From Marmoricola sp. (GTDB lineage: Bacteria > Actinomycetota > Actinomycetes > Propionibacteriales > Nocardioidaceae): 64,000 bases of DNA. Below, piece after piece: positions 1 through 8,979 of the stretch. The stretch is from positions 62,001 through 126,000 of the forward strand of contig JAOPYE010000014.1 in assembly GCA_025964775.1 (NCBI GenBank), given 5' to 3'. The position numbers and the translations under genes are program-made. Every line of letters begins with the position of its first letter. Positions within the stretch are counted from its first letter, which is position 1. Under the pieces are notes generated by a model, which saw only the letters and a program-made list of their open reading frames with translations, searched no databases and was not told the origin of the DNA.

Positions 1-2
1 AC

Positions 3-1238
3 GTGCGCAACCTGGGCGGTGACGAGCGCACGTTCGCCGAGACCGTCGTACGGCAGCCGTCGTACCTCAAGCACCTCGAGTCGGTGCTGGTCGACACCCC
101 GATGGAAGCGTGGCGGGCATTCCTCTCGGTGCGTGCGATCAGATCGGCGGCGGCGTACCTGCCGGAGGCGTTCGTCGAGCTCAACTTCGACTTCTACGGC
201 CGCACCCTGTCGGGCACCCCCGAGCTGCGGGCGCGCTGGAAGCGGGGCGTCGGCCTGGTCGAGGGCGGGCTGGGCGAGGCCGTCGGTCGCGAGTACGTCG
301 CCCGGCACTTCCCGCCGCGGTCCAAGGAGCTGATGGACGCGCTGGTCGCCAACCTGCTCGAGGCCTACCGGCAGAGCATCACCACGCTCGACTGGATGAG
401 CGAGGAGACCAAGCAGCGCGCGTTCGAGAAGCTGGACACGTTCCGCCCGAAGATCGGCTACCCGGTCAAGTTCCGCGACTACTCCGACCTGATCATCGAT
501 GCCGGTGACCTGGTCGGCAACATCGTGGCGATCGCTGCGTTCGAGACCGACCGGCAGCTCGCCAAGATCGGCGCGCCGGTGGACCGCGACGAGTGGTTCA
601 TGCTGCCGCAGACCGTCAACGCGTACTACAACCCAGGCACCAACGAGATCTGCTTCCCGGCCGGCATCCTGCAGAAGCCGTTCTTCTCCCCGGACGCGGA
701 CCCGGCCGAGAACTACGGCGGCATCGGTGCGGTGATCGGGCACGAGATCGGCCACGGCTTCGACGACCAGGGCGCCCAGTACGACGGCCACGGCAACCTC
801 AACGACTGGTGGACGGCTGAGGACAAGGCGGCCTTCGAGGTCAAGTCGAAGGCGCTGATCGAGCAGTACGACGGCTTCGAGCCGCGCAGCCTGCCCGGCG
901 AGCACGTCAACGGTGCGCTGACTGTCGGCGAGAACATCGGTGACCTCGGTGGCCTGACCATCGCCCACAAGGCCTACCTGATCGCCCTCGACGGGACCGA
1001 GCCGCCTGAGATCGACGGGCTCACCGGCCCGCAGCGGCTGTTCATGAACTGGAGCTACGTCTGGCGCACCAAGCGTCGCCGCGAGCTCGAGCAGCAGTAC
1101 CTGACGACCGATCCGCACAGCCCGCCGGAGTTCCGCGCCAACATCGCACGCAACCTCGACGAGTTCCACGCAGCCTTCGGCACCCGGCCCGGTGACGGGC
1201 TCTGGCTCGACCCGGAGGACCGCATCCGGATCTGGTGA
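3..1238 (+). CDS. M13 family metallopeptidase, 3' part (5' truncated by window edge)
   Basis: Zinc endopeptidase of the neprilysin/PepO family. The visible 411 residues carry the conserved NAYYNP segment, the zinc motif HEIGH (about residues 247-251) followed by GFDDQGAQ, and the third-ligand region ENIGDLGG. Full M13 proteins are about 650-700 residues, so roughly the N-terminal third lies outside the window and the first in-frame GTG here is not the real start. The protein ends DRIRIW, matching the usual tryptophan-terminated M13 C-terminus. The stop overlaps or abuts the next gene, so the two may be co-transcribed. Confidence 0.95.
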   Translation: MRNLGGDERTFAETVVRQPSYLKHLESVLVDTPMEAWRAFLSVRAIRSAAAYLPEAFVELNFDFYGRTLSGTPELRARWKRGVGLVEGGLGEAVGREYVARHFPPRSKELMDALVANLLEAYRQSITTLDWMSEETKQRAFEKLDTFRPKIGYPVKFRDYSDLIIDAGDLVGNIVAIAAFETDRQLAKIGAPVDRDEWFMLPQTVNAYYNPGTNEICFPAGILQKPFFSPDADPAENYGGIGAVIGHEIGHGFDDQGAQYDGHGNLNDWWTAEDKAAFEVKSKALIEQYDGFEPRSLPGEHVNGALTVGENIGDLGGLTIAHKAYLIALDGTEPPEIDGLTGPQRLFMNWSYVWRTKRRRELEQQYLTTDPHSPPEFRANIARNLDEFHAAFGTRPGDGLWLDPEDRIRIW

Positions 1239-1240
1239 GC

Positions 1241-2566
1241 ATGGCTGCAACGGAGCGCCGCTCCTGGCTGCCGATCGGCCTGGTGCTGGCGGTGATCGTC
1301 GTCGGACTGGTCACGATCGTGCTGACGCGTCCGGCGTCGATCACCTGCGCGACCAGGACGCACCCGACGAGCCCGGTGCTCTCGGCTGCCGGTATGACCC
1401 GGCAACCGGACCCGCGGCTCAACACCCTGGCAGCCGCCGTCAGTCGCTGGGGACCGCCGTTCGGGAAGGTCGAGGGCGGCGTCGGCTTCGACTACGGCCA
1501 GTGGCTGCACCTGTACGGACTCTCCGACAGCCTGGTCGCCTTCACCAAGCGCAACGCTGCGGTGACGGTCCTCGGTTCTGGGCTGAACCCCCGGTGGGCC
1601 GTGCTGCCGGCGACCAACCGGATCGCGTGGGACGCCTCGCCGAAGCGGTTCATGCTGCTGGACCTGGATGCCACCGCGCGGACCCGGCTCGCCTCGTTCG
1701 ACCTGGCGACCGGCGAGCAGGAGTGGTGCATCGACCTGAACTCGCGTCACCGCGACGGTCAGCCGGTGTCCACGACGTTCCTGGGCGACGGGGACCTGAT
1801 GGTCGTGCTGCCCGTCGGCGGCGGGCTCCAGCTGGCCCGGATCGAGGGCGACAACGGTCGGGTGCTCTGGAGCGTCCCGGCTGCGGGCGCCGCACGAGCC
1901 GACTTCCTCGGTGCCGTGGACAGCAAGACGGTCCTTGCCGGCGGGGTCGAGGAGTACCGGCTCGCCGAGCCGCCCCCCGCGTCCGCGGGCGGTGCGGTCG
2001 TCACGGCGTACTCGGTCGGGGACGGGTCGACGACCTGGTCGTGGAAGGTCCCGCCGGCGACGCTTGCGCACGTGGTGGGAGTGACCGGTGTCGGGGCGAC
2101 CGACGGCCGCGTCGTGGTGGCGGTGAGGACCGGGAACACAGCGGCGCTCCTGGCTCTGGATGGGCACGGCAAGCAGGTCTGGCGGCACCCGCTGGCCGGC
2201 GTCACCTTCGAGTCGACCCTGCGCTCCGGAGTCGTCATCGTGCGCTCGAACCAGACCCTTGCCGGGTACGACGCCAGGACCGGTACGCCGCAGTGGCAGC
2301 GAGCGATCCCGACCCGAGCCACCTACTTCCCGTACGGCTTCACCCTCGACCAGACGCCCTCGCTCGACGCAGACCACGTCCTGATGCCGACCACCACCGC
2401 GCTGCGGATCCTGGACGTCCGCACCGGGACCGATGTCGGCTACCCGTTGCCGACCGACGGGATCAACACGACGTACTGGCCCTACCAGCTGGTGGTCACG
2501 CCCCGGCTGCTCGGCGTCGTGACGAACACAGGTGCGATTCTCGCCACGCGGTCCACAGGCGGCTGA
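1241..2566 (+). CDS. Membrane-anchored PQQ-like beta-propeller protein
   Basis: About 441 residues. One N-terminal transmembrane segment (about residues 10-30) is followed by an extracytoplasmic domain with repeated blade-like segments ending in W (for example LATGEQEWCI, DNGRVLWSV, DGSTTWSWKV, GKQVWRHPL, TGTPQWQRA). These resemble PQQ-binding-like beta-propeller repeats, as in outer-surface scaffold or quinoprotein-like proteins. No catalytic residue set was recognised, so a structural or ligand-binding role is inferred. The start could be GTG at 1235, overlapping the upstream stop, or ATG at 1241. No convincing ribosome site decides between them. Function unknown. Confidence 0.75.
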   Translation: MAATERRSWLPIGLVLAVIVVGLVTIVLTRPASITCATRTHPTSPVLSAAGMTRQPDPRLNTLAAAVSRWGPPFGKVEGGVGFDYGQWLHLYGLSDSLVAFTKRNAAVTVLGSGLNPRWAVLPATNRIAWDASPKRFMLLDLDATARTRLASFDLATGEQEWCIDLNSRHRDGQPVSTTFLGDGDLMVVLPVGGGLQLARIEGDNGRVLWSVPAAGAARADFLGAVDSKTVLAGGVEEYRLAEPPPASAGGAVVTAYSVGDGSTTWSWKVPPATLAHVVGVTGVGATDGRVVVAVRTGNTAALLALDGHGKQVWRHPLAGVTFESTLRSGVVIVRSNQTLAGYDARTGTPQWQRAIPTRATYFPYGFTLDQTPSLDADHVLMPTTTALRILDVRTGTDVGYPLPTDGINTTYWPYQLVVTPRLLGVVTNTGAILATRSTGG

Positions 2567-2609
2567 GGGTCGTCGAACCGCTGTCGGGCGGCTCCTGTAG
2601 ACATGCGGC

Positions 2610-4730
2610 ATGGACAGGGCGGCGATGCGGGCGGAGGCGGAGGCACACCTGCGCGCACTCGTCGGGTCACCCGAGGCCTCCCTGTACGACGACCAGTGGG
2701 CGGCGATCGAGGCGCTGGCCGTCGATCGGCGTCGGGCCCTCGTCGTCCAGCGCACCGGATGGGGCAAGTCCGCGGTCTACTTCGTGGCGACCGCTCTGCT
2801 GCGGGCTCGCGGCGCCGGCCCGACGGTGATCATCTCCCCGCTGCTCGCGCTGATGCGCAACCAGATCGAGGCGGCCGATCGCGCCGGGATCAAGGCCGTC
2901 ACCATCAACTCGACCAACAACGAGCAGTGGGGCGAGGTGCACGCCCGGATCAACGCCGGCGAGGTCGATGTGCTGCTGGTCAGCCCGGAGCGACTGAACA
3001 ACCCCGGCTTCCGGGACGAGGTGCTGCCGAGGCTGACCGAGACGGCAGGCCTGCTGGTCATCGACGAGGCGCACTGCATCTCGGACTGGGGCCACGACTT
3101 CCGGCCCGACTACCGGCGGATCCGGCAGATGCTGACCGACCTGCCCGCAGGGATCCCGGTGCTCGCGACGACTGCGACGGCCAATGCCCGGGTCACGGCC
3201 GATGTGGCCGAGCAGCTGGCAGGTTTCGAGACGGGCCTTGACGGCCCTCCTCAACCAACGAGGGCCGAGGTCCTGGTCCTGCGTGGCGAGCTGGACCGCG
3301 AGTCCCTCAGCCTGGCGGTCCTGCAGCTGGCGCGACCCGAGGAACGGCTGGCGTGGCTGGCGGACCACCTCGGGGAGCTCGACGGCTCCGGGATCATCTA
3401 CACGCTCACGGTCGCGGCGTCCCAGGAGATCGCCGGGTTCCTGCGCGAACGCGGTCACGACGTGGCTGCGTACTCCGGGCAGACGGAGCCGACGGAGCGG
3501 CAGGCCCTCGAGCAGGACCTGCTTGCCGGGCGCCTCAAGGCTCTCGTCGCGACCAGCGCCCTGGGGATGGGCTTCGACGCGACGCTCGGCTTCGTGGTCA
3601 ACGTCGGCGCCCCGGCGTCCCCGGTGGCCTACTACCAGCAGGTGGGCCGTGCCGGCCGTGGGACACCGAAGGCCACCGTGCTGCTGCTGCCGGCGTACGA
3701 GGACCGCGACATCTGGCGCTACTTCGCGTCGCTCGCGTTCCCTCCCGAGCAGCACGTCCGGACGGCACTGTCAGCGCTGGCCGCACACGGCGGCGCGATG
3801 TCCACTGCGACGCTCGAGACGTACGTCGACCTGTCGCGCAGCCGCCTGGAGATGATGCTCAAGGTGCTCGACGTCGATGGTGCCGTGCGTCGGGTGCAAG
3901 GCGGGTGGACCGCCACCGGCCAGGACTGGATCTACGAGCAGGACCGCTACGACCGGGTCGCCGCTGCGCGACGCGACGAACAGGCCCTGATGCTCGAGTA
4001 CGTCGCCACCGACGGGTGCCGGATGCGGTTCCTGCGCGAAGCCCTCGACGATCCAGGTGCAGCCGACTGCGGTCGGTGCGACAACTGCGGTGGCCTCTCG
4101 ATCGCGGCCGAGGTCTCCTCCGCGTCCCGGGATCGCGCCGGCGATCGGCTGACGCGCCCCGGTGTCGCGGTCGAGGCACGGAAGCTGTGGCCCACGGCGC
4201 TGGCCAACCTCGGGGTTGATCGCAAGGGCAAGATCGCCGACGGAGCCGAGCAGGGCCGGGTGGTGGCTCGGCTCACCGACCTCGGGCTGGGCCAGGCCCT
4301 TCGCGATGTGTTCCGACCAGGGGTGGCCGATCAGGAGGTCCCGGTTGCGCTGGTGCAGGGCATGATCGCCGCCCTGGGCGACTGGGGCCCCGACGTCGAC
4401 GCGATCGTCGGCTTCGAGTCGCGCTCGCACCCGTTGCTGGTCGACAGCCTGATCGGCGGACTGTCCCGCTACCTCCAGGTCCCGGTCCTCGGCCGGATCG
4501 CGATCCGCGACGACGCGATCGGGCCCGGTCAGGGCGCCACCAACTCCGCCCAGCGGATCGCGGCGCTCTCCCGTCGCTCCACGCTGGCCGCCGAGGACGT
4601 CACCGGCCGTCGGATCCTGCTCGTCGACGACCTGATCGTCACCGGCTGGTCGATGACGCTCGGGGCCGTCTGGCTGCGGGAAGCCGGGGCGGCGGCAGTG
4701 TTCCCGCTGGCCCTCGGCTCGGAGACCTGA
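2610..4730 (+). CDS. RecQ-type ATP-dependent DNA helicase with C-terminal phosphoribosyltransferase-like domain
   Basis: 706 residues. Motif I is TGWGKS (49-54) and motif II is IDEAHC (about 151-156), followed by SDWGHDFRPDYR and TTATAN. The second RecA lobe has SALGMGFD and QQVGRAGRG. A RecQ-type zinc cluster follows (C470, C487, C490, C493). Instead of the usual HRDC domain, the tail holds a PRPP-loop-like segment, ILLVDDLIVTGWSM (about 669-682), after a PRTase-type core from about residue 560, giving a helicase-PRTase fusion. It should unwind DNA 3'-5'. The role of the PRTase part is unknown. TAGACA ends 6 nt before the ATG, suggesting a leaderless mRNA. Confidence 0.92.
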   Translation: MDRAAMRAEAEAHLRALVGSPEASLYDDQWAAIEALAVDRRRALVVQRTGWGKSAVYFVATALLRARGAGPTVIISPLLALMRNQIEAADRAGIKAVTINSTNNEQWGEVHARINAGEVDVLLVSPERLNNPGFRDEVLPRLTETAGLLVIDEAHCISDWGHDFRPDYRRIRQMLTDLPAGIPVLATTATANARVTADVAEQLAGFETGLDGPPQPTRAEVLVLRGELDRESLSLAVLQLARPEERLAWLADHLGELDGSGIIYTLTVAASQEIAGFLRERGHDVAAYSGQTEPTERQALEQDLLAGRLKALVATSALGMGFDATLGFVVNVGAPASPVAYYQQVGRAGRGTPKATVLLLPAYEDRDIWRYFASLAFPPEQHVRTALSALAAHGGAMSTATLETYVDLSRSRLEMMLKVLDVDGAVRRVQGGWTATGQDWIYEQDRYDRVAAARRDEQALMLEYVATDGCRMRFLREALDDPGAADCGRCDNCGGLSIAAEVSSASRDRAGDRLTRPGVAVEARKLWPTALANLGVDRKGKIADGAEQGRVVARLTDLGLGQALRDVFRPGVADQEVPVALVQGMIAALGDWGPDVDAIVGFESRSHPLLVDSLIGGLSRYLQVPVLGRIAIRDDAIGPGQGATNSAQRIAALSRRSTLAAEDVTGRRILLVDDLIVTGWSMTLGAVWLREAGAAAVFPLALGSET

Positions 4731-4804
4731 GCGCCCACCCGACTCTCGCCCTGGACTAAACCGAATACCGGCGGTAGCAGTCTGGAGGGGTGAAAGGTGG
4801 AGCC

Positions 4805-5320
4805 ATGGACGTCGACGACTCGTTTGCCGAGTACGCCGCTGCACGCTGGGCGGCGCTGTACCGGCTTGCGGTCCTGCTCGCCGGCGCCGATCGTGCTGAG
4901 GACGTCACCCAGGAGGCGCTGCTGCGTGCGTACCGGTCCTGGTCCCGCGTCCAGGATGCCTGGTCGCCCGACGCCTATGTGAAGAAGATCCTGGTGAACA
5001 CGATCATCACCGAGGGCAAGCGTGGCCGCCGGGCAGGGCTCGTGCTGGTGGACCGGAGCACCGAGGCCGACCTCGACTCTGCCGAGGACGGGGTCGTCGA
5101 TCGCGAGCTGATCTGGGGACAGGTCGAGAAGCTCCCGCCAAGGCAACGGGCGGTGATCGTGCTGCGCTACTACGAGGATCTGTCCGAGGCCGAGATCGCC
5201 CGGACCCTGGACTGCGCGACCGGGACGGTCAAGGCGCACGCCTCCGCTGCCCTCAGGACCCTGCGCGCAGCGAGCGCCGAGTGGCTCGACGCCGAACGAC
5301 CGGGAGGCCGTCATGACTGA
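4805..5320 (+). CDS. SigE-family ECF RNA polymerase sigma factor
   Basis: 171 residues. Region 2 is FAEYAAARWAALYRLA through EDVTQEALLRAYRSW. Region 4 is LPPRQRAVIVLRYYEDLSEAEIA with the helix-turn-helix TGTVKAHASAALRTLR. This pattern is typical of the actinobacterial SigE (SigE70) subfamily. ATG 4805 is chosen because AAGGTGGAG lies just upstream. A GTG at 4790 preceded by GGAGGG is an alternative. The stop overlaps the next start by 8 nt (ATGACTGA), so the sigma factor and the membrane protein behind it are translationally coupled. This arrangement suggests, but does not prove, that the partner controls the sigma factor. Confidence 0.92.
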   Translation: MDVDDSFAEYAAARWAALYRLAVLLAGADRAEDVTQEALLRAYRSWSRVQDAWSPDAYVKKILVNTIITEGKRGRRAGLVLVDRSTEADLDSAEDGVVDRELIWGQVEKLPPRQRAVIVLRYYEDLSEAEIARTLDCATGTVKAHASAALRTLRAASAEWLDAERPGGRHD

Positions 5321-6482
5321 CAAGCTCGAAGACCTGGTGGCCGACGAACTGCGCCGACGTGCAGCCGACGCAGACGTTCCGCCCCTTGCCGTCGCGCACC
5401 TGATCGCCCGCGGACACGAGGCGCGGCGGGTGCGGGCCCGGCGAACCCTGACGGTGGTGGCTGCAGTCGTAGCCGCCGCCTTGGTCACGGTCGTGGTGGC
5501 GGTCGGTCACAGCGACGATCCCGGATCGACCCGGCCACCGGGTCCGGCGGCCACCCCGACCGGAGCGCCGAGGACCTTGTCCGAGCTCCCGAGCGGACCA
5601 CCGCCGCGGGTCGTCTACTCGAGCGGTCGGACCGTGCACCTGTCGGGACGCACGGTCGAGCTGCCCTTCGTTCCGGACCACCTGGTGCCTGCCGGCGATG
5701 CCGTGCTCGCCTCGTCGGCCCGTGGGTCCGTGGTCTGGATCGATCGAGCAACGGGAGCGACGGCGACGCTGACCACGACCGCAGGTAGTACGCCGGTCGC
5801 CACTCTGACCGGGGGTTGGGTCGCCTGGCTGAAGGCGACCAAGGGGTCAGCGATCGTCGTCCTGGTCGGCGTCGGCAGCCACGGCGCGATCGACGAGAGG
5901 TTCGAGCAACGGTTCCCGGCGAAGCCGTCGTGTTGCAGCGACCCGTTCGAGCTGAACGGGATCGTCGGTGCCGATCAGCTGATCGCGTCGATGCCGAGCC
6001 AGCAGAAGGCCTGGAGCTGGAGCCTGGAAACCGGCGGATCGAGTGCCAGGCCCGCGTCAAGCATCCAGCTCCTCGGTGGCCTGGGTCAGCAGGGCATCAC
6101 CGTGATCGATCACACCCTCGTGCTCACCGACGCGGCCGGAGGAACCACCATCGCCGGCCTGTTCAACGCCCGGATCGAGGCGATGGCCGACACCAATCCG
6201 TTCCCGATCGTTCCGGGAGGAGCCGGCGGGCAAGCGGTGGCGTACCTCGACGACGGAGGCAAGGTGCGCGTCGGCCCGTTCCCGGGTGCCGCCGTAGGCA
6301 ACCACGTGTTCGGGTTTCCGCAGACCGGCGATCCGGTGACGCTGTTCTGGGATGACGCGACGCACGTGCTGCTGGTGTACACGATCGGGTCCACCCGCGC
6401 CACCATCGTCCGCTGCGCCATCAGCACCGGCTCGTGCGAGCGCGCTGCGGAGCTCGGTCCGGCGTACGCCGTGGAGCAGTGA
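5313..6482 (+). CDS. Single-pass membrane protein coupled to the sigma factor (possible anti-sigma partner)
   Basis: 389 residues. A cytoplasmic N-terminus of about 45 residues is rich in charged helix, followed by one membrane segment (about 46-66, TVVAAVVAAALVTVVVAV). A long extracytoplasmic beta-rich domain then shows repeated propeller-like elements. It overlaps the sigma gene by 8 nt. Position and topology match partners of SigE-type sigma factors, but the N-terminus has no zinc-binding HxxxCxxC signature, so a classical ZAS anti-sigma function cannot be claimed. The outer domain could sense a ligand. Two cysteines (CCSD) sit adjacent in the outer domain. Function otherwise unknown. Confidence 0.8.
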   Translation: MTDKLEDLVADELRRRAADADVPPLAVAHLIARGHEARRVRARRTLTVVAAVVAAALVTVVVAVGHSDDPGSTRPPGPAATPTGAPRTLSELPSGPPPRVVYSSGRTVHLSGRTVELPFVPDHLVPAGDAVLASSARGSVVWIDRATGATATLTTTAGSTPVATLTGGWVAWLKATKGSAIVVLVGVGSHGAIDERFEQRFPAKPSCCSDPFELNGIVGADQLIASMPSQQKAWSWSLETGGSSARPASSIQLLGGLGQQGITVIDHTLVLTDAAGGTTIAGLFNARIEAMADTNPFPIVPGGAGGQAVAYLDDGGKVRVGPFPGAAVGNHVFGFPQTGDPVTLFWDDATHVLLVYTIGSTRATIVRCAISTGSCERAAELGPAYAVEQ

Positions 6483-6485
6483 GGC

Positions 6486-8444
6486 TCAACCCGCGTGCAC
6501 GTGCGGCCGGCGCCTCGGGTCCGGCTCGGCCCGGCGGATGACCTCACGCGTCACCGGGGCGACCTCGCCGACACCGAAGAGCAGGAAGCGGACCAGGTTC
6601 GGGATCGGGCTGCCCTCGGTCCACTCGAAGTAGATGTGCGGTCGGACACCGGTCACGTCGCGGATGTGCAGGAGTACCGCTGCGAGCGCGTTCGGCACCG
6701 TGGGTGAGGAGAAGGTGAGGACACGGAACTTGTCGTGCAGCACGGCACCACTGACTTCGATGACCGATTCGAAGTCCGAGGGGTCGGTGAGGGTGACTTC
6801 CATGAACAGGATGTCCTGAGCGTCGGGCAGGTCGTTGTCGTCGAGGATCTGGGCTGCCTTGCGGCGGTACTCCTCACGGTCGCGCGCATCGGGCTCGTTG
6901 GCCACGATCCGGATGCTGCGCCGGGCGCAGTCGCGCAGGAACAGCTCCGCAGTCGGGTCGAGCTGGACCTCCGTGGTCCGCAGCTCGAAGGCGCGCAGGA
7001 CCCGCGAGGCGATCGAGAGCACCACGATCGCCACGATGAACAGCGTGCCGATCTTCAGACCGTCGGGACGTTCCCTGATGTTGTCCGCCGTCGTGTACAC
7101 GAAGACCGCGGCGATCACGGCAAAGGCCGTCATGAGCTTGCGCTGGCCTGCCCGGCGGGCTGACAGGCTCACCGCGACTGCGGCGGAGGTCATCAGGACG
7201 AGGACACCCGTGGCATAGGCACCACCCTGGGCGTTGACGTCGGCCTTGAAGATGATGGTGATTGCGAGCGCGATTGCTGTGAGGATCATGACCAGGGGCC
7301 GCACTGCACCGGTCCATTCCGGTGCCATCCCGTACCGGGGCAGGTACCGAGGGATCAGGTTGAGCATGCCGGCCATCGCCGAGGCGCCGGCGAACCACAG
7401 GATGGCGATGGTCGAGACGTCGTACACGGTCCCGAAGCCGTTGCCCAGGTACTGGTGGGCCAGATAGGCCAGGGCACGACCGGAGGCCTTGCCGCCGTCC
7501 TGGAACTGCCGTTGCGGGATGAGCCACGTGCAGACCAGGCTGCTGGCGATCAGGTACAGGCTCATGATCACCGCGGCGGTGGCCAGGAGCTTGCGGGTGT
7601 TGCGGATCCGTCCGGTGGGCTGCTCCTCGGTGTCATCCGGGTCGCCCTCGACGTGGGACATCACCGCAACCCCGGTCTCGAACCCGGACATGCCGAGGGC
7701 AAGCTTCGGGAACAGCAACAGCGAGACACCGATCATCGCCAACGGACTGCTGTGCTGGACCTTCAGGAGGTCGACCCAGTCACCGACCACGTGCGGGTGC
7801 ATGCCGACGTGCCAGAACGCGACCGCCACGACGACCAGGTTGAGGGCCAGGTAGATCACGACGAGAACGACCGCAACGCCGATCGCCTCGCCGAAGCCGC
7901 GCAGGAAGACAACTCCGAGCAGGCCGACCAGCGCCAGCGTGATGATGATCGCGTGGCCGTTGATGAACGACGGCACGTTCGGGTTCTCGACGAGGTGCGC
8001 GGCGGCGTCGGCCGCCGAGAGCGTGATCGTGATCATGAAGTCGGTCAGTGCGAACCCGAGCAGGGCCAGCACGAACAGCTTGCCGCGCCAGAACGGCAGC
8101 AGCCTCTCCAGCATCGCGATCGAGCCCTGGCCGTGCGGGCTCTCGACGGCGACCCGGCGGTAGACGGGGAGTGCGCCGAAGAGGGTCAGCAGCACCAGGA
8201 CCACGGTCGCGACCGGAGCGAGCGCGCCGGCCGCGAGGGCGGCGATGCCGGGCTGGTAGCCGAGTGTCGAGAAGTAGTCGACACCGGTCAGGCACATCAC
8301 CTTCCACCACGGCTCGCGGTGCTCGTCGTGGCGTTCGTCGGCGTACGGGCCGACATGCTCGTCCGAGCTCGAACCGATCCCACCGAAGAACCACGCCTTC
8401 AACGGTCCACGTTTCACGGCCGGAGCCGCCGAAGGCAAGGTCAC
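6486..8444 (-). CDS. APC-superfamily permease (possible potassium or amino-acid transporter)
   Basis: About 652 residues with about 12 predicted membrane helices. The first conserved segment, [17 protein letters not shown], sits where APC transporters have their substrate-binding TM1. A C-terminal cytoplasmic domain of about 170 residues follows (from about [11 protein letters not shown]). Annotated relatives are usually called amino-acid permeases. Its placement, divergent from kdp and sharing a repeat-bearing promoter, makes K+ uptake (KimA-like) plausible by inference. The frame opens with a TTG at 8468. I prefer GTG 8444 because TTCGAT ends 6 nt upstream, in the leaderless geometry seen across the window, and this keeps the GTTAGG repeats upstream of transcription. 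GTG 8417 is another option. Confidence 0.85.
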   Translation of the reverse strand: MTLPSAAPAVKRGPLKAWFFGGIGSSSDEHVGPYADERHDEHREPWWKVMCLTGVDYFSTLGYQPGIAALAAGALAPVATVVLVLLTLFGALPVYRRVAVESPHGQGSIAMLERLLPFWRGKLFVLALLGFALTDFMITITLSAADAAAHLVENPNVPSFINGHAIIITLALVGLLGVVFLRGFGEAIGVAVVLVVIYLALNLVVVAVAFWHVGMHPHVVGDWVDLLKVQHSSPLAMIGVSLLLFPKLALGMSGFETGVAVMSHVEGDPDDTEEQPTGRIRNTRKLLATAAVIMSLYLIASSLVCTWLIPQRQFQDGGKASGRALAYLAHQYLGNGFGTVYDVSTIAILWFAGASAMAGMLNLIPRYLPRYGMAPEWTGAVRPLVMILTAIALAITIIFKADVNAQGGAYATGVLVLMTSAAVAVSLSARRAGQRKLMTAFAVIAAVFVYTTADNIRERPDGLKIGTLFIVAIVVLSIASRVLRAFELRTTEVQLDPTAELFLRDCARRSIRIVANEPDARDREEYRRKAAQILDDNDLPDAQDILFMEVTLTDPSDFESVIEVSGAVLHDKFRVLTFSSPTVPNALAAVLLHIRDVTGVRPHIYFEWTEGSPIPNLVRFLLFGVGEVAPVTREVIRRAEPDPRRRPHVHAG

Positions 8445-8472
8445 GCACCCATCGAACCATCCGCGCAATAGC

Positions 8473-8500
8473 CCTAACGAAGTCCTAACAGATTCCTAAC
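8473..8500 (-). promoter_or_regulatory. Triple GTTAGG direct repeat, 11-bp period, toward the APC permease
   Basis: On the minus strand GTTAGG occurs three times (8500-8495, 8489-8484, 8478-8473), each exactly 11 bp apart. Direct hexamer repeats at one helical turn are the usual binding pattern of OmpR/PhoB-family regulators. KdpE, encoded 7.5 kb downstream, belongs to that family. The last copy ends 16 nt before a TTCGAT hexamer that itself ends 6 nt before GTG 8444, which is activator-like spacing. Binding by KdpE is inference. Confidence 0.65.
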
Positions 8501-8533
8501 GTGGGTCTGCCCACACCGGCCTGTCGGTGCTTC

Positions 8534-8574
8534 GTCAGGATTCGGGGTGGGGTGGTCAGGGTTCCGTTAGGAAC
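8534..8574 (+). promoter_or_regulatory. GTYAGG direct repeats on the 11-bp grid toward the kdp operon
   Basis: On the plus strand GTCAGG (8534-8539), GTCAGG (8555-8560) and GTTAGG (8566-8571) are spaced 21 and 11 bp. They point toward the first kdp-operon gene and mirror the minus-strand repeats upstream of the permease. The last copy sits inside the palindrome GTTCCGTTAGGAAC (8561-8574). A TTCGCT hexamer (8599-8604) ends 6 nt before ATG 8611. The shared motif and opposite orientation suggest one response regulator serves both promoters. Confidence 0.6.
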
Positions 8575-8610
8575 CTCGATCCGGGCTCGATCAGGGCGTT
8601 CGCTGGTCTC

Positions 8611-8979
8611 ATGACTAGTGAGACCCGACCGCGGATGGTCGACGAACCCGGGGTGCTGTTCGGGATCGCGACCGGAACCGTCGTCGCCACCGACCTGCTC
8701 GCCGGAGCCTTCACGCTCCCGCCGGTACCCACCGCCCTCGTGCTCGTGATCGTCGCCGGACTGTTCGGCGCCCGGCTCCGGGTGCTCCTGGCGGCAGCGC
8801 TGGGTGTGATCGCCTGGGCGTTCTACACCGGGTTCACCGAGAACCGGTTCGGGCAGCTGACCCTGGCCACCGGCGACCTGACCCGCATCGGCGCCTTCGT
8901 CGCCGGCGCACTCGCGGTTGCCCTGATGATCCGCCGGGTCCAGACCTCGACCCACGGAGCGGAGGTGCGTCATGGGTGA
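8611..8979 (+). CDS. Small four-helix membrane protein resembling the KdpD DUF4118 module
   Basis: 122 residues with four hydrophobic segments (about 13-35, 38-53, 57-76, 88-108). The second half can be laid by eye against the DUF4118 membrane domain of the KdpD encoded at 13530: AAALGVIAWAFYTGF against AVAGSMLLNFFFTPP, then LTLATGDLTRIGAFV against LSIRDTNNALALIVF. I therefore read it as a free-standing DUF4118-like protein, a membrane sensor half without kinase. It is the first gene of the kdp operon and overlaps the next ORF by 8 nt. The ATG is preferred to an upstream GTG at 8527 because the 8527-8610 part codes for no conserved sequence and contains the repeat operator. Confidence 0.72.
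   Translation: MTSETRPRMVDEPGVLFGIATGTVVATDLLAGAFTLPPVPTALVLVIVAGLFGARLRVLLAAALGVIAWAFYTGFTENRFGQLTLATGDLTRIGAFVAGALAVALMIRRVQTSTHGAEVRHG

Noticed and set aside
1055-2767. 570-codon minus-strand open frame opposite the metallopeptidase end and the propeller gene
   Set aside because: Low-complexity Arg/Gly/Pro product, antisense to recognisable genes.
8445-8610. c-di-AMP (ydaO-type) or other riboswitch in the permease/kdp gap
   Set aside because: The inferred transcription starts coincide with the start codons, leaving no leader, and the gap is explained by repeats without riboswitch-like pairing.
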